NCBI RefSeq assembly: GCF_021389935.1 | Contig: NZ_CP089979.1 | Location: forward strand, 124,001 to 188,000 | Direction of reading: 5' to 3' | DNA: 64,000 nt | DNA from: Fulvivirga ligni | Lineage (GTDB): Bacteria; Bacteroidota; Bacteroidia; Cytophagales; Cyclobacteriaceae | The notes under the pieces: generated by a model | Database searches by the model: none | Seen by the model: only the letters and a program-made list of their open reading frames with translations | Told to the model about the DNA's origin: nothing | In this document: positions 36,992 through 45,440 of the stretch, one piece after another | Position numbering within the stretch: position 1 is the stretch's first letter | Layout of the letters: every line of letters starts with the position of its first letter | Translations under genes and position numbers: made by a program

Positions 36992-38722
36992 ATGGGAAGG
37001 AGTAAGAATAATATCATATTTCAAATTATAGTTTGGGCTATCATAATTGTTATAGCCCCTTCCCATAGTTTGGCTCAAAAAAATAAGGAGAAGAAAAGTC
37101 CTGTCGCCAAATTAAGAGACGCCGAATTCTACTTTACCGAAGGAGAAAAATATTACATCCTTGAAGATTACTCCAAGGCATTAGTTCTCTTCCAAAAATC
37201 TTTAGAAACAGCCCCTGAAAATGCAACTGTTTATTATAAAATAGCTCAGATATACGCGCAGGGTCAGGAGTTAGAAAAGGCCTTAGTAAATATTAAAGAG
37301 GCGCTGTCTAGAGAAAATGATAACAAATACTTCTATGTATTAGCCGCAGACATCTATACTCAAATGGGTGAATTCAAAAATGCAGCTGATACTTACGAAA
37401 AAATGCTCACCTCCATTGAAGGTGTTGATCAATACTTATTTGAGCTGGCAGCCATCTACCTGTATCAGCAAAACTATGACAAGGCCGTAGCTACTTATAA
37501 TAGAATTGAAAAAGCATATGGTGTAAGTGAAGAAGTGACCAATCAAAAGCAAAAAATCTATTTAAAGACTAAGGAGTATGATAAGGCTTTAGTGGAAGGT
37601 CAAAAACTTATAGACACTTACCCAGATGAAGAAAGGTATGTCATAAATCAGGCTGAAGTGCTTCTATCAGCCAAAAAGAAAGAAGAAGCACAGAAATTAC
37701 TTCAAGAGTTTGCTGATAGCAATCCTAACAGCATGAGGGCCAGACTTGTACTATCCGAATTGGATAGAGAAGAAGGTGACATAGCCGAAGCTATTAAAAA
37801 CCTAAAGGTTCCCTTTGAAGATCCTACACTACCCATTGAAGAAAAGATTCAAATTCTGGCAGAATACAGGATGACTATGACTCCTGAGCAGTTAAAAACC
37901 TCTGGAGTTACACTAGCAGAAGCTCTTGTGAAGGTACACCCAGACATCGCTGAAGCATATATAATTTATGCTGACATGCAACAAGCTGCCGGGAATATGA
38001 GTGAGGCCAAAAAAGGCTATCTAAAATCCTTAGAATTAGATGAATCTAACTTTGCCGTATGGCAAAATGTACTGCAACTCTACATTACTGAAAATAAAAT
38101 AGACAGTGTTTTACTGCTCTCAGATCAGGCTTTGGAGTTGTTTCCAAATCAAGGGTCAATCTATTATTTTAACGGAGCCGCTAACCTACAGAAACATAAC
38201 TATGAAGAAGCGGTATATGCATTAGAGCAAGGCAAGAGACTTTCAAGTGCTAATCTTGCCCTAGTGAGCGCCTTCAACAGTATGTTGGGAGATGCCTACA
38301 ATGGCACTGAACAATTTGCAAAATCAGACAAAGCTTATGAAGCTGCCCTTGATTTTGACCCTCAGAATTATGCCGTTTTAAACAACTACAGCTACTTTCT
38401 TGCTTTAAGAAAAGAGAAGCTGAATGAAGCTGAGAAAATGGCTGAAAAGGCAGTGAAAAATAATCCGGAAAATGCGACTTATTTAGACACATATGCCTGG
38501 GTTCTGTTTACGAATAAGAAATATAAAGAAGCCAAAAAAGTCATTGAAAAAGCCATTGACGCTGGCAATAAATCCGCCATATATCATGAGCACTATGGTG
38601 ACATCCTCTATAAACTGGGGGAAGTTGACAGTGCGGTGAGGCAATGGCAAATAGCCAAGGGACTAAACCCTAACTCTGAACTTATTGATAAAAAGATTTC
38701 TGACAGAAAATTATATGAATAG
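36992..38722 (+). CDS. Exported TPR-repeat protein
   Basis: 576 residues. Signal anchor or signal peptide (IIFQIIVWAIIIVIAPSHSLAQ), then about 12 tetratricopeptide repeats from residue 45 to the end (for example YSKALVLFQKSLETAPENATVYYKIAQIYAQ). No other domain. TPR arrays bind partner proteins, and in this position it is likely to scaffold an envelope-assembly step. It is 8 bases after the nucleotidyltransferase and overlaps the DUF4292 start by 8 bases, so all belong to one transcript. Confidence 0.88.
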   Translation: MGRSKNNIIFQIIVWAIIIVIAPSHSLAQKNKEKKSPVAKLRDAEFYFTEGEKYYILEDYSKALVLFQKSLETAPENATVYYKIAQIYAQGQELEKALVNIKEALSRENDNKYFYVLAADIYTQMGEFKNAADTYEKMLTSIEGVDQYLFELAAIYLYQQNYDKAVATYNRIEKAYGVSEEVTNQKQKIYLKTKEYDKALVEGQKLIDTYPDEERYVINQAEVLLSAKKKEEAQKLLQEFADSNPNSMRARLVLSELDREEGDIAEAIKNLKVPFEDPTLPIEEKIQILAEYRMTMTPEQLKTSGVTLAEALVKVHPDIAEAYIIYADMQQAAGNMSEAKKGYLKSLELDESNFAVWQNVLQLYITENKIDSVLLLSDQALELFPNQGSIYYFNGAANLQKHNYEEAVYALEQGKRLSSANLALVSAFNSMLGDAYNGTEQFAKSDKAYEAALDFDPQNYAVLNNYSYFLALRKEKLNEAEKMAEKAVKNNPENATYLDTYAWVLFTNKKYKEAKKVIEKAIDAGNKSAIYHEHYGDILYKLGEVDSAVRQWQIAKGLNPNSELIDKKISDRKLYE

Positions 38723-39470
38723 AAAATTCTTATTGCTGGGAGTACTCAGCCTACTTATTCTTAGCTCCTGTAGTCAAAAAACAACCGGAATTAACTGGAA
38801 TTTTCTAGATAGAAACAAACTGGATGTACAGCAAGTAGATTTTGAATACTTTTCAGGCAAGGCCAAGATAGATTATAAAGACAATGATAATGATGTCAAA
38901 GCCAAAGCCAATATCAGAATAAGAAAAGATAGCGTAATCTGGATTTCCTTTTCAGCCATAGGCATACAAGGTGCCAGATGTCTCATTAATCAGGATTCTA
39001 TTACTATAATGAACATGGTTAAAAAAGAATACCATGTTTTTAATTATGATTCTCTAAGCAAGCAATTCAACTTTGAAATAAACTACCACACTATACAGGC
39101 CATGGCCTTGGGTAATCTCCTTCTTCCAAGAAGTAAGTCGGATGACGTTGAGAAGCAGGATGACTATTACATTTTAAAACAGAAAGAAAATTCTATATCT
39201 GTTACTAACTATGTGAATCCTAAAACCATGAAACTGGAGAAGGTAGAGATGGTAGAAAAGCCTTCTAAAAACTCTGCCACCATGGAGTATAGCAATTTTC
39301 AGATGATTGAAGATCATGCTTTCCCTTTCAGCGGTCTTGTTTCTATCCTTTACGAGAAAAATAAAGGAATGCTAAACACCGTTATTGAATTTGAATACAG
39401 CAAAGCAGAGATTGAAGACAAAGAACTTAAATTCCCTTTTAATGTCCCTAAAAAGTATGAGCGTAAGTAA
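38715..39470 (+). CDS. DUF4292 lipoprotein (LolA/LolB-like)
   Basis: From ATG 38715 it has 251 residues, opening MNRKFLLLGVLSLLILSSCSQ with the lipobox LSSC. An in-frame ATG at 38685 would only add an unneeded lead. FSGKAKIDYKDND, IRKDSVIWISFSAIGIQGARCLINQDSI and YHTIQAMALGNLLL are characteristic of DUF4292, a lipoprotein family of Bacteroidota with a LolA-like fold. It may handle lipoproteins or lipids between membranes, which is inference. It overlaps its neighbours by 8 and 14 bases. Confidence 0.88.
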   Translation: MNRKFLLLGVLSLLILSSCSQKTTGINWNFLDRNKLDVQQVDFEYFSGKAKIDYKDNDNDVKAKANIRIRKDSVIWISFSAIGIQGARCLINQDSITIMNMVKKEYHVFNYDSLSKQFNFEINYHTIQAMALGNLLLPRSKSDDVEKQDDYYILKQKENSISVTNYVNPKTMKLEKVEMVEKPSKNSATMEYSNFQMIEDHAFPFSGLVSILYEKNKGMLNTVIEFEYSKAEIEDKELKFPFNVPKKYERK

Positions 39471-40650
39471 GCTATTCTTCGCCGTTACTCTTTGTGTTCT
39501 TTTCTATGGTTTAACGCCTGCACTGGCTCAAAAATCTAAAGCTCAGCTTCAAAAAGAAAAGCAAGATAACCTCAAGAAGATTGAGGAAGCAGAAAAGATT
39601 TTGGCTGAAACCACCGGTAAGAAGCAAAATACTATAGGTCAGTTAAATGCACTGAATCAACGTATTAAAACTCAGGAAGACCTCGTTAGCTCTATTAGAA
39701 AAGAAATAGATTTACTCAATGAGGAAATTGAGGAGAACAATCAAATCATTTCTGCTCTAGAGTCTGATCTCACGAAGCTAAAAGAAGAGTATGCTGCCAT
39801 GATATATGCCGCTTATAAGGCCAATCAGGGATTTAGCAAGCTCACATTTATATTTTCCGCCAAGTCATTCAACCAACTTTTCATGCGCTTGAAATACATG
39901 GAGCAATACAGCGACGCCCGTAAAAAACAAGCCGAAGAAATAGTTAAGGTTCAAGAAACCCTTGGTGCCCAGATCACTTCTATTGAAAATAAAATGGAAG
40001 AAAAAAACACACTTTTAGGTGAGCAACTGGAAGAAAGCAAAAGCCTTACTAGCCTGAAGCAAAACCAGAACAAGTTGGTTAAAAACCTCCAGAAACAAGA
40101 AAACAAACTGAAAGGTGACCTGGAAGACAGAAGAAAGGCAGTAGCAAGACTCGATAAGATTATCAACGACATTATAAAAGAAGAGCTTGCAAAAGCTAAA
40201 TTGGCTGAAAAGTCTGACGCTGAAGCCAGCATTAAACTTTCCAATCAGTTTGCTGATAATAAGTCAAAACTTCCATGGCCTGTGGCAGGTTTCGTCTCTC
40301 AAAAATTTGGTAGGCAAAACCACCCTGTTTTAAAAAGTATTGTATTAAATAACACTGGAATCTATATCCAGACAAAGGAGAATGAAAAAGTTAAGACAGT
40401 ATTTACAGGTGAAGTAAAAACAGTAGCTTTCGTACCATTAATTGGTAATACAGTAATTGTTACACATGGGGGTTATTTCACTGTTTATGCGGGTCTAAAG
40501 GACGTATTCGTAAAAAAAGGTCAGCAGCTAACCACTGGCCAGGAGATAGGAAGCATCCTCACTAACCAGGAAGGAGTATCAGAACTTAGGTTTGAAATTT
40601 GGAAAAATTCACAAGCAACTGATCCTCAGCAATGGTTAACCCGTAAGTAA
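39457..40650 (+). CDS. EnvC-like murein hydrolase activator with degenerate LytM/M23 domain
   Basis: From ATG 39457 (MSVSKLFFAVTLCVLF... signal peptide ending ALAQ) it has 397 residues. Residues about 25-260 are a long coiled coil rich in Glu, Lys and Gln. The C-terminal LytM domain (about 280-397) lacks the zinc ligands: the first motif HxxxD reads NNTGIY, the YAH site reads YAG, and the HLHF site reads ELRF. Like E. coli EnvC it is therefore probably a regulator that activates an N-acetylmuramoyl-L-alanine amidase and not a peptidase itself. It overlaps the DUF4292 gene by 14 bases. Confidence 0.9.
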   Translation: MSVSKLFFAVTLCVLFYGLTPALAQKSKAQLQKEKQDNLKKIEEAEKILAETTGKKQNTIGQLNALNQRIKTQEDLVSSIRKEIDLLNEEIEENNQIISALESDLTKLKEEYAAMIYAAYKANQGFSKLTFIFSAKSFNQLFMRLKYMEQYSDARKKQAEEIVKVQETLGAQITSIENKMEEKNTLLGEQLEESKSLTSLKQNQNKLVKNLQKQENKLKGDLEDRRKAVARLDKIINDIIKEELAKAKLAEKSDAEASIKLSNQFADNKSKLPWPVAGFVSQKFGRQNHPVLKSIVLNNTGIYIQTKENEKVKTVFTGEVKTVAFVPLIGNTVIVTHGGYFTVYAGLKDVFVKKGQQLTTGQEIGSILTNQEGVSELRFEIWKNSQATDPQQWLTRK

Positions 40651-40717
40651 ACGAACTTTTTGTTTAAGAAATATCTTTATATCAAACAAACGCTTTTTCA
40701 CATGGCTTTTTTATGTA

Positions 40718-40725
40718 TATCTTTG
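40718..40725 (+). promoter_or_regulatory. Bacteroidota -7 box upstream of tatA
   Basis: TATCTTTG fits TAnnTTTG exactly. It would give a leader of about 95 bases before the ATG at 40829. No clear -33 TTG. Confidence 0.4.
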
Positions 40726-40828
40726 TGATGAGGCAAAACGCTTAATTTCTTCCTATTTGCTTACGCAATGATGATTTTAAGCTAGATTTAACAAACGACT
40801 TAACGCATTAATTAAAATAAACAAAGTA

Positions 40829-41119
40829 ATGAATAGCATTTTAGCATTTATGCCTGGGGGCTGGGAATGGGTTGTGATAATCCTAGTAGTACTAATATTC
40901 TTTGGTGCGAAAAAAATACCTGAATTAGCACGTGGCTTAGGTCGTGGTATCAGAGAATTCAAAGATGCTACTAACGAAATCAAAAGAGATATTGATGACT
41001 CTTCTAGAAGAGACGAGGAATACAGAAGAAGAGAAGAAGATAGAAGAAGAGACGAGGAATATAGGAGAAGAGAGGACGAGGCTAGAAGAAAAGACATTCC
41101 TCAGGAAAACGCCCAATAA
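40829..41119 (+). CDS. tatA: TatA/TatE family twin-arginine translocase protein
   Basis: 96 residues. A short periplasmic N-terminus, one membrane helix (WEWVVIILVVLIFFGAKKIPELARGLGRG, with the FG-(A)KK-PEL hinge typical of TatA), then the amphipathic helix GIREFKDATNEI. TatA oligomers form the pore of the Tat pathway for folded proteins. The tail is a highly charged Arg/Glu helix formed by a duplicated 13-residue unit (residues 61-86). It stands with its own promoter-like box. No tatC is nearby. Confidence 0.92.
   Translation: MNSILAFMPGGWEWVVIILVVLIFFGAKKIPELARGLGRGIREFKDATNEIKRDIDDSSRRDEEYRRREEDRRRDEEYRRREDEARRKDIPQENAQ
41009..41086 (+). repeat. Duplicated 39-bp unit in tatA
   Basis: Two direct copies (41009-41047 and 41048-41086) encode RDEEYRRREEDRR and RDEEYRRREDEAR. 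They differ at a few silent and end positions. The result is a charged single-helix tail. Confidence 0.85.
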
Positions 41120-41167
41120 GCTCTTTAACCTTCACCTAATATCCATACCGTAGAAAAAGTTAATTCC

Positions 41168-42592
41168 TTGAAACCATACACTTCTTTAAATCTTATTCAA
41201 GAAGATTTATCATCAGGTGCGCTCTCGTGTGTACAATTAGTAGAGTATTTTCTTTCAAATATTGAGAAGAAAAAGCACCTGAATGTATTTCTGGAAGTTT
41301 ATGATGAAGAAGCAAAAGCAGCTGCCAAACTTATAGACTCTAAATTAAAAGAGGGTACTGCAGGTCCATTGGCAGGGTTGGTTGTTTCTATAAAGGATGT
41401 TTTATGCCATACAGATCACGGCTTACAAGGGTCAAGTCATATACTTGATGGTTTCAAATCTCAGTTTAACGGTACCGCTGTTCAAAGACTTTTAGATGCA
41501 GATGCCATAATCATAGGTAGAACTAACTGTGACGAATTCGCCATGGGTTCTTCCAATGAAAACTCTGCATTCGGCCCAGTATTGAATGATATTGACAACG
41601 ACAGAGTTCCTGGAGGATCCTCAGGAGGTGCTGCCGTATCCGTTCAAGCGGATATGTGCATGATAGCATTAGGCTCTGACACAGGTGGTTCTGTAAGACA
41701 ACCAGCAGCTTTCTGCGGTATTGTTGGCTTAAAACCTACCTATTCAAGAATATCCAGACACGGACTGATGGCATATGCCTCCTCGTTTGATTGTGTAGGT
41801 ATTCTGGGTAAAAACATTTCAGACGTAGCTATCACCCTGGAAACTATTGCTGGTAAGGATGAATACGACAGCACAGTATCTCAAACGCCTGTTCCTCAAT
41901 ATTCAAAGAAGCTAAAGCCAGCTGACAGTTATAAGATTGCCTATATAAGAGAAACTCTAGAAACGGAGGGTATAAATCCTGAAGTAAAAGGTAAAACTCT
42001 TGAGGCTATAGAAAAACTTAAAAACAATGGCCATGAAGTTGAAGTGGTGGATTTCCCACTACTTGATCATTTATTGGCCACCTATTATATTTTAACCACT
42101 GCGGAAGCAAGTTCAAACTTATCCCGTTATGATGGGGTAAAATATGGATTCAGAAGTCCTAATACGACAGACTTAGAATCTATGTACAAAAAAACGCGAA
42201 GTGAAGGATTTGGGCATGAGGTAAAAACCAGAATAATGCTTGGCACTTTTGTATTAAGCGCCAGCTATTATGATGCATATTACACCAAGGCTCAAAAAGT
42301 AAGGAGGATGATAAGGGACGAAACGAAGAAAATCTTATCAAAATATGATTTTATCGTGTTACCTACCACACCCACTACAGCATTTAAGTTAGGAGAGCAT
42401 AGTGAAGATCCTCTAGAGATGTATTTGGCTGATCTATTTACAGTTCAGTCATCTGTGAGCGGACTACCTACCATCTCAATTCCAAATGGAACAGATGAAG
42501 GTGGATTACCAATAGGTCTTCAGATAGTATCTGATGACTTTCAAGAAGACAAAATTCTAGCATTTTCTGAATATTTAATGAATCTTAATTGA
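41168..42592 (+). CDS. gatA: Amidase-signature protein GatA (Glu-tRNA(Gln)/Asp-tRNA(Asn) amidotransferase subunit A)
   Basis: 474 residues from a TTG start, which lies exactly where homologues begin. The catalytic triad of amidase-signature enzymes is complete: Lys76 (VVSIKDVLCH), cis-Ser151 (PGGSSGGAAVS) and Ser175 (GSDTGGSVRQPAAFCG). The subunit hydrolyses glutamine and passes ammonia to GatB for transamidation of misacylated tRNA. GatB and GatC are not in the window. The stop codon shares bases with the TTG start of the transglycosylase gene. Confidence 0.93.
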   Translation: MKPYTSLNLIQEDLSSGALSCVQLVEYFLSNIEKKKHLNVFLEVYDEEAKAAAKLIDSKLKEGTAGPLAGLVVSIKDVLCHTDHGLQGSSHILDGFKSQFNGTAVQRLLDADAIIIGRTNCDEFAMGSSNENSAFGPVLNDIDNDRVPGGSSGGAAVSVQADMCMIALGSDTGGSVRQPAAFCGIVGLKPTYSRISRHGLMAYASSFDCVGILGKNISDVAITLETIAGKDEYDSTVSQTPVPQYSKKLKPADSYKIAYIRETLETEGINPEVKGKTLEAIEKLKNNGHEVEVVDFPLLDHLLATYYILTTAEASSNLSRYDGVKYGFRSPNTTDLESMYKKTRSEGFGHEVKTRIMLGTFVLSASYYDAYYTKAQKVRRMIRDETKKILSKYDFIVLPTTPTTAFKLGEHSEDPLEMYLADLFTVQSSVSGLPTISIPNGTDEGGLPIGLQIVSDDFQEDKILAFSEYLMNLN

Positions 42593-44058
42593 GACTTAAT
42601 TTAACGGCAGCTTTTATTTTTTGCGCATCTGTAGCGTTTGCCCAAGACAATAATTCCTATTTCGATGCTTCAATCTTTGACAGAACAATTCTGGTAAAAA
42701 AAGAAGATGTTAGTCAGGATTTCGATACATCAATAGATTTATCACTTTTTGAAGAAGACTCTTTAAACGGTTTTTACTTCCCTGAATCTGAATATGATTT
42801 TATTCCAGGTGAGGTAAACTTCGACGAAATCAAAGACAGACTTTCTTGCATTGAGAATATTATTCCTTTGCACTACAATGAGAGAGTACATGCCTTTGTT
42901 AACTATTTCGCAGTAAAAGACCGAGCTTATACTAAAATGATCCTTCAAAGGAGAAATGTATTTTTCCCTCTGTTTGAAGAATATCTAAAGAAACATAATA
43001 TGCCTGAAGAGCTGAAATATCTTTCAGTGGTAGAATCAGGCTTAAATCCTGTGGCTATTTCAAGAGCCAGAGCAGTGGGTCTATGGCAGTTCATGCCTTT
43101 CACAGGTAGACACATGGGTCTACACCAGGATTGGTATCTTGACGAGAGAATGGATCCTGAAAAATCTACAGAGGCAGCTTGCAGATACTTAAAGCAGCTT
43201 TATAATATGTTTGATGACTGGGAACTAGCTATTGCAGCATATAATACTGGGCCTGGTAACGTGAGAAAAGCCATCAGAAGATCTGGTTATAAAAAGACAT
43301 TTTGGGAAATCTACCCTTACTTACATAGAGAAACAAGAGCTTATTTACCTCAGTTTATAGCCATTGCCTACATCATGAATTATGCACATGAGCATAATTT
43401 CCTTGAAGATAATTTAGAGTATAGCATGGAGGTAGATACCTTGAACATTTCAAACTATCTACATTTCGAAACATTCGCGAATCAGGTAAACATCTGTTTG
43501 GATGATCTTCAAAAGCTGAACCCGGGATTGAGAAGAAATGTAATTCCTGAAACAGCTAAAAATTACCCATTCAAAGTTCCTGTTGATATTAAAACTGAAT
43601 TTGAAACGAATATGGTAGCTATTTTGGATTCAGCATCCAGAGTAGGCAAAAAAGAACTGGAGTATCTTGCAAGAAACACCGTAGGAAGTACTTATGGTAG
43701 AGACAAGGTGGTATACAAGGTGAGGTATGGTGATGTTTTAGGAAAGATAGCCCAAAGATATAATGTAAGGGTTTCTGACATCAAAAAATGGAACAACCTT
43801 AGAAGTAACACCATTAGAGTAGGTCAAAGATTAGCCATATGGTCAAGAGATGGATACTCAGCTCCTGCCCCAGCTCAATCCGCTCCTGTGGTAGTGTCTT
43901 CAGCTAACGGTGCTAAACTATACGTAGTACAACCAGGAGATACTCTTTGGGACATATCTAGAAAATTCAATAACCTTACTCTCGCTGAGCTAAAGCAATT
44001 AAATCAGCTAAAATCTAACGATATCAAGCCAGGTCAAAAATTGATTGTTAGTAAATAG
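42589..44058 (+). CDS. Membrane-bound-type lytic murein transglycosylase with two LysM domains (MltD-like)
   Basis: 489 residues from a TTG start overlapping the gatA stop (TTGA). Short signal peptide ending SVAFAQ. An SLT domain (about 130-270) holds the catalytic Glu149 in YLSVVESGLNP, then RARAVGLWQFMPFTGRHMGL and AAYNTGPGNVRKAI. Two LysM repeats at about 375-420 and 443-488 (VVQPGDTLWDISRKFN) bind peptidoglycan. It cleaves the glycan strands to form 1,6-anhydro ends and works with the EnvC-like protein upstream in cell-wall turnover. Confidence 0.92.
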   Translation: MRLNLTAAFIFCASVAFAQDNNSYFDASIFDRTILVKKEDVSQDFDTSIDLSLFEEDSLNGFYFPESEYDFIPGEVNFDEIKDRLSCIENIIPLHYNERVHAFVNYFAVKDRAYTKMILQRRNVFFPLFEEYLKKHNMPEELKYLSVVESGLNPVAISRARAVGLWQFMPFTGRHMGLHQDWYLDERMDPEKSTEAACRYLKQLYNMFDDWELAIAAYNTGPGNVRKAIRRSGYKKTFWEIYPYLHRETRAYLPQFIAIAYIMNYAHEHNFLEDNLEYSMEVDTLNISNYLHFETFANQVNICLDDLQKLNPGLRRNVIPETAKNYPFKVPVDIKTEFETNMVAILDSASRVGKKELEYLARNTVGSTYGRDKVVYKVRYGDVLGKIAQRYNVRVSDIKKWNNLRSNTIRVGQRLAIWSRDGYSAPAPAQSAPVVVSSANGAKLYVVQPGDTLWDISRKFNNLTLAELKQLNQLKSNDIKPGQKLIVSK

Positions 44059-44093
44059 TAATCTTTTAGATTCAAACTACCAGAATCCATTCT

Positions 44094-44128
44094 TTTTTGA
44101 CATTTTAGCGTGACTAAAATGTCAAAAA
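44094..44128. repeat. Perfect 15-bp inverted repeat
   Basis: TTTTTGACATTTTAG (44094-44108) and CTAAAATGTCAAAAA (44114-44128) flank the 5-base spacer CGTGA. It lies between the transglycosylase stop and the DUF4837 gene. The T runs are on the outside at the 5' end and A runs at the 3' end, opposite to the polarity of an intrinsic terminator, so an operator or a processing site is more likely. Confidence 0.6.
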
Positions 44129-44226
44129 CAGGTTATTACTATATACTTAATTATTAGCAATCATCGCGTGAGCTACAACCAAACTTTTCTTAGTGCGGTT
44201 AGCAAAGGCGTACAATAAACTATACC

Positions 44227-45318
44227 ATGAGAAATATTAATGTACTGGCAATACTAATTTTAGTAATTGCCGGATGTTCCGGATCAGGCAAGAGGAATAA
44301 AAACTTACTTCCTTATGCCAGTGGCAAAGCAGGTGAGGTTTTAGTTATCATGGATTCTGCTGAATGGAAAGGTGAACTAGGAGATCAAATTAGGGCGACG
44401 TTCAGGCAGGATGTTAGTGGTTTGCCAAGAGAAGAGCAAATGTTTAAGATAAACCATGTGGACCCTCGCAAATTTAATAGTGTATTAAAGGCTGTGAGGA
44501 ACCTCATTTTTGTAATGACCACGGACAATAATAACCCTGGCAGCAAGGTCATTAGAAGCTATTTCACAAAATCATCTTTAGATAAAATTAAGTCTAATGA
44601 AGATCTTTTTGTTTACACTGCCAATGACGAATATGCAAGGGGACAAAAAATAATGTATCTGTTTGGTCAAAGCTCTGATCAACTCACAAAAAACATCGAA
44701 GCAAATAAATCAAGTCTTCAAGATTACTTCAACAAAGCGGAAGAAGAGAGACTCAAAAGCAAGCTTTTCACTAACACGCCAAAAGGTTTAACAGAGATGT
44801 TGGAGAAAAAGCATGACTGCACCTTGCAATTACCTTTTGCCTACAAACTAGTAGTAGAAGAAGAGGGTTTCATCTGGTTTAGACAGATGAATTCTGAAAA
44901 TGACAAAAATGTTTTCATCAGTTATGTTCCTTATACTTCAGAAAATGTGTTCACTCAAGAGGGTGTTATTCACCTGAGAGACTCTATTGCTAAACAACAA
45001 CTTTTCGGTGACCCTGAAGAGCCAGATTCTTATTTGGTTACCGAAACCAATGTTCCTATGGTACCTGTAACTACTGAGCAGCTTACCTTCAAAGGTAAAT
45101 ATGCCATGAAGATGAAGGGCATCTGGAGAACCAATACTGTAACTATGGGTGGTCCGTTTGTTAGCTACATTATCCTAGATGAGGAACTCAACCGCATTTA
45201 CTACATCGAAGGCTTTGTTTACAGTCCGGGTAAAAATCAGCGTGAATTCATGAGGGAGATGGATGTAATTTTATCTACTTTCGATACAAAAGGCGCTGCC
45301 CAAGCTTCGGCTAACTAA
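44227..45318 (+). CDS. DUF4837 family lipoprotein
   Basis: 363 residues with lipobox LVIAGC near residue 16. YASGKAGEVLVIMDSAEWKGELGDQIRATF at the front and WFRQMNSENDKNVFISYVPY in the middle match DUF4837, a Bacteroidota lipoprotein family with no known function. It is the only gene between the two inverted repeats, so it is likely monocistronic. No active-site motif is visible. Confidence 0.88.
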   Translation: MRNINVLAILILVIAGCSGSGKRNKNLLPYASGKAGEVLVIMDSAEWKGELGDQIRATFRQDVSGLPREEQMFKINHVDPRKFNSVLKAVRNLIFVMTTDNNNPGSKVIRSYFTKSSLDKIKSNEDLFVYTANDEYARGQKIMYLFGQSSDQLTKNIEANKSSLQDYFNKAEEERLKSKLFTNTPKGLTEMLEKKHDCTLQLPFAYKLVVEEEGFIWFRQMNSENDKNVFISYVPYTSENVFTQEGVIHLRDSIAKQQLFGDPEEPDSYLVTETNVPMVPVTTEQLTFKGKYAMKMKGIWRTNTVTMGGPFVSYIILDEELNRIYYIEGFVYSPGKNQREFMREMDVILSTFDTKGAAQASAN

Positions 45319-45345
45319 CTTTATTCGTACCTTTACATTTACAAG

Positions 45346-45421
45346 AGGCAATTTATCCCCTCTAACTGCTTTCAGTGGCATAATCACTGAAAGCAGCGAG
45401 AGATAATTTGCCTATTTTTTT
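45346..45421 (+). terminator. Long imperfect hairpin with T run after the DUF4837 gene
   Basis: The outer arms AGGCAATTTATC and GATAATTTGCCT (one mismatch) enclose CTCT/AGAG and an inner 12-bp perfect stem CTGCTTTCAGTG / CACTGAAAGCAG around a GCATAAT loop. ATTTTTTTA follows. It sits between the DUF4837 gene and the malic enzyme start at 45441. Confidence 0.8.
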
Positions 45422-45440
45422 ACTTTGCTAATCAGAATTT

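Noticed and set aside
44094-44128. Inverted repeat as an intrinsic terminator of the transglycosylase gene
   Set aside because: No T run follows the 3' arm on either strand. Kept as a repeat only.
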